Positions 52,801 through 53,269 of a stretch of DNA of 53,269 nt are shown in pieces; within the stretch, counting starts at the first letter, position 1; the number at the start of each line of letters is the position of its first letter. The notes beneath the pieces were generated by a model. That model was given only the letters and a program-made list of their open reading frames with translations, did no database searches and was not told where the DNA came from. A program made the position numbers and the translations under genes. The DNA is from Halorubrum sp. Its GTDB lineage: Archaea > Halobacteriota > Halobacteria > Halobacteriales > Haloferacaceae. The stretch is from the NCBI GenBank assembly GCA_028275105.1, contig JAQCNI010000025.1:1-53269 (forward strand), given 5' to 3'.

Positions 52801-53097
52801 GACGAAGTATATCCATGCTCCAACGCCGGTGAGCCCACAGATGAGGCCGCCGATGTACAGCGCGCTGCTGAGAATCTCGTCGGTGGTCACCAATCCGAGC
52901 GCTTGGAAACTTAACCACAAACCGTTGGTAAGTAACACTGCCTTGAGCCCGAGTTGCGTATCGCGGCCTTGTAGGCGAGACTCGTAGGTAGCACCGGTGA
53001 AACAGCCGATAGCAATCGCCGTAAACAGCAATATGAGCCCCCAGTGGACTGTGCTGGGGACTTCAAACACGGTGATCGGTATGGTGAACTGAGTCAT
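49891..53097 (-). CDS. 7TM multi-PAS sensor with LOV domain and degenerate histidine kinase
   Basis: 1068 aa. Residues about 1-240 form a seven-helix membrane input domain. Up to five PAS modules follow. The second (about 365-490) has the full LOV signature: GRNCRFLQDDDRDQ with the photoactive Cys at residue 406, ELRNYRKDGEQFRNRLSVTP with both Asn, and HVGIQQDVT with the Gln. The H box is QRIMRHNIRNDINKLRGWSE (His about 859). The ATPase domain is abnormal: the N box reads DEALQRLVAIAID, G1 reads LLVTGSELTEMEV instead of DDGPGIPxxE, and G2 reads HAQGLDVWLIRTM instead of HGSGLGLWLV. It may bind flavin and signal without normal kinase activity. An IS right end begins 25 nt upstream of the ATG. 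Confidence 0.9.
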   Translation of the reverse strand: MTQFTIPITVFEVPSTVHWGLILLFTAIAIGCFTGATYESRLQGRDTQLGLKAVLLTNGLWLSFQALGLVTTDEILSSALYIGGLICGLTGVGAWIYFVSAYTGRSYHRDRRYRGLAVTVYVGLLVVKLTNPLYGLYVSTRVLQNPYPHLVVEPQLFFWVSFSITYTLVAISFYWLLDTIRRSASPTAGLGVLAVFSLLPVVPRVATQALPNEVLPPVVLGLSFEPIGVTGFMFGVLLFVEEPFRQVEQSARSKFFDEADDATFVYNIDGRLVEMNDQAQTLQSDLNVECSTIKAFESAFRPVGTDADERNTITAERDGTPRRFEVTTNSMTTGTESIGVVAIVRDITERWARKRDLELKERAMDEANVGITISDPTSDDNPLVYVNDGFVEQTGYDRTEAVGRNCRFLQDDDRDQSAIDDLREAIAADEPITVELRNYRKDGEQFRNRLSVTPIFNEAGELVNHVGIQQDVTTVRESQRELRAERERFELLTESTDEYAFFIVDDDGEIETWNDGAANLFGYDTATALEMSMADLHPAADREAELPDRLLQQVRHAGEAEDTGWRVRADGTEFYADARYAALRDDDGNLAGYAQIVRDMTEQRRQQRRTERFVEESDDVVTIVDQDGTITYASGSAEPVFGYSVDDLTETNLFDRLHPDDRERAMEAFFRGTDDDDAAFQIDCRFMSHDEEWREVELRCRNMLADSAISGMLMYLRDVTATKARTRQLEALFNGTFGFAGLLEPDSTILRANDAAIEFGGFDREDIVGQRFDTVSWWTHSTAVQDRVRNATRRAATGEFVRYETDVQGTDGLQTIDFSVKPVTNDAGDVTLLVVEGRIVTTERRQQQYMAIMQRIMRHNIRNDINKLRGWSEMLAEEVDAETRTTHLHRIERILDEWETMTEQVKQLRQLVNTPEADQSVVETRTVLEHLTERSEEAGVTLNTESSLSDAPATLVPAAIDEALQRLVAIAIDRSTDQDTDVEISVSNATDDWVEIILLVTGSELTEMEVSVLATGEETALTHAQGLDVWLIRTMVQQAGGGITGQTTDGKTRITLRAPTSEPPHPEP

Positions 53098-53121
53098 GAT
53101 ATTACTAAATAGTTTATTCTC

Positions 53122-53269
53122 GTGACATCCTCCCGCGGCTAAAGGCGCGGGCCTCCCACCCGGTGTTGGCCGAGCAGGTCAATCCTAAAGATTGGGAGTC
53201 TAAGGTTTGCTGGACAGTCAGCCAGTGGCTTTGCCACGAAGCCGTTACTCGTACCCCGTAGAGGGCTTC
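53122..53269 (-). mobile_element. Right end of a third TnpB-type element, truncated by the window edge
   Basis: On the minus strand GGGAGGCCCGCGCCTTTAGC, then CGCGGGAGGATGTCAC, forms a stem CCCGCG/CGCGGG and ends GATGTCAC at 53122. This parallels the right end at 47413-47443 (GGAGGAAGTCAA). The preceding sequence with its CAATC/GATTG stem looks like the 3' untranslated, omega-RNA-encoding part. tnpB would lie beyond position 53269. The end abuts the upstream region of the LOV sensor gene. Confidence 0.65.

Overview
The window is about 53 kb of GC-rich haloarchaeal chromosome. The proteins are acidic and rich in Asp and Glu. Most genes have a TATA-like AT-rich box 25-35 nt before a leaderless start, and archaeal markers are present (RIO2, L21e, Rpo4, MptA, Hjc, KsgA, archaeal MetE pair, PilB/PilC). 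Base composition and gene content fit a Halorubrum-like member of the Halobacteria; the genus is an inference.

Layout. 1-265: left end of an IS1341-type element inside a Fic-family gene. 355-9418: housekeeping genes (RIO2 kinase, lipoate ligase, endonuclease IV, methyltransferase, SDR, aminotransferase, PolX with a Mut7-C gene). 9829-13233: Hjc, a PAS histidine kinase, a zinc-finger protein and HisD. 13403-19161: a phosphonate-type ABC transporter (PhnD-C-E-E), a HAD phosphatase and an AbrB-PhoU regulator. 19388-19751: tRNA-Leu(CAA) with broken copies of itself beside it. 19893-25456: small conserved proteins, two lipoproteins, a 417-bp non-coding transposable element, a phosphoribosyltransferase-type regulator and a purine permease. 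25554-35170: PilC/PilB, a second 417-bp element, a 7TM histidine kinase, a lipoprotein and asparaginase. 35335-44615: DUF255, MptA, L21e-Rpo4-DUF655-KsgA-MscS-HemK2 and the two-subunit methionine synthase. 44641-53269: a decayed accessory region with an oxidoreductase remnant, a CDGSH protein, a MITE, a secreted-protein gene split by an IS, two different TnpB elements, a very large LOV-domain sensor with a degenerate kinase, and the right end of another TnpB element.

Main themes. (1) IS200/IS605/IS1341 ends are frequent. Four left ends share one geometry: a [A/T]TCA[G/C] flank, then 13 nt to a GGAG that opens a hairpin. Three right ends of that family stop at GTAGTTTAC. One insertion can be undone on paper, restoring the Tat-signal reading frame of the interrupted gene. 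Two TnpB-less 417-bp copies keep both ends and are most conserved in the 3' part, where an omega-RNA scaffold would lie. (2) Several genes carry deletions relative to their families: the SDR has lost its catalytic Ser/Tyr segment, Mut7-C its middle, DUF655 its N-terminal frame; DUF5615, Fic and an FAD oxidoreductase survive only as fragments. (3) The 1068-aa sensor has a complete LOV flavin-binding signature joined to a histidine kinase whose ATP-binding boxes are not canonical.

All identifications are from reading the sequence and remembered family features; no database search was run.
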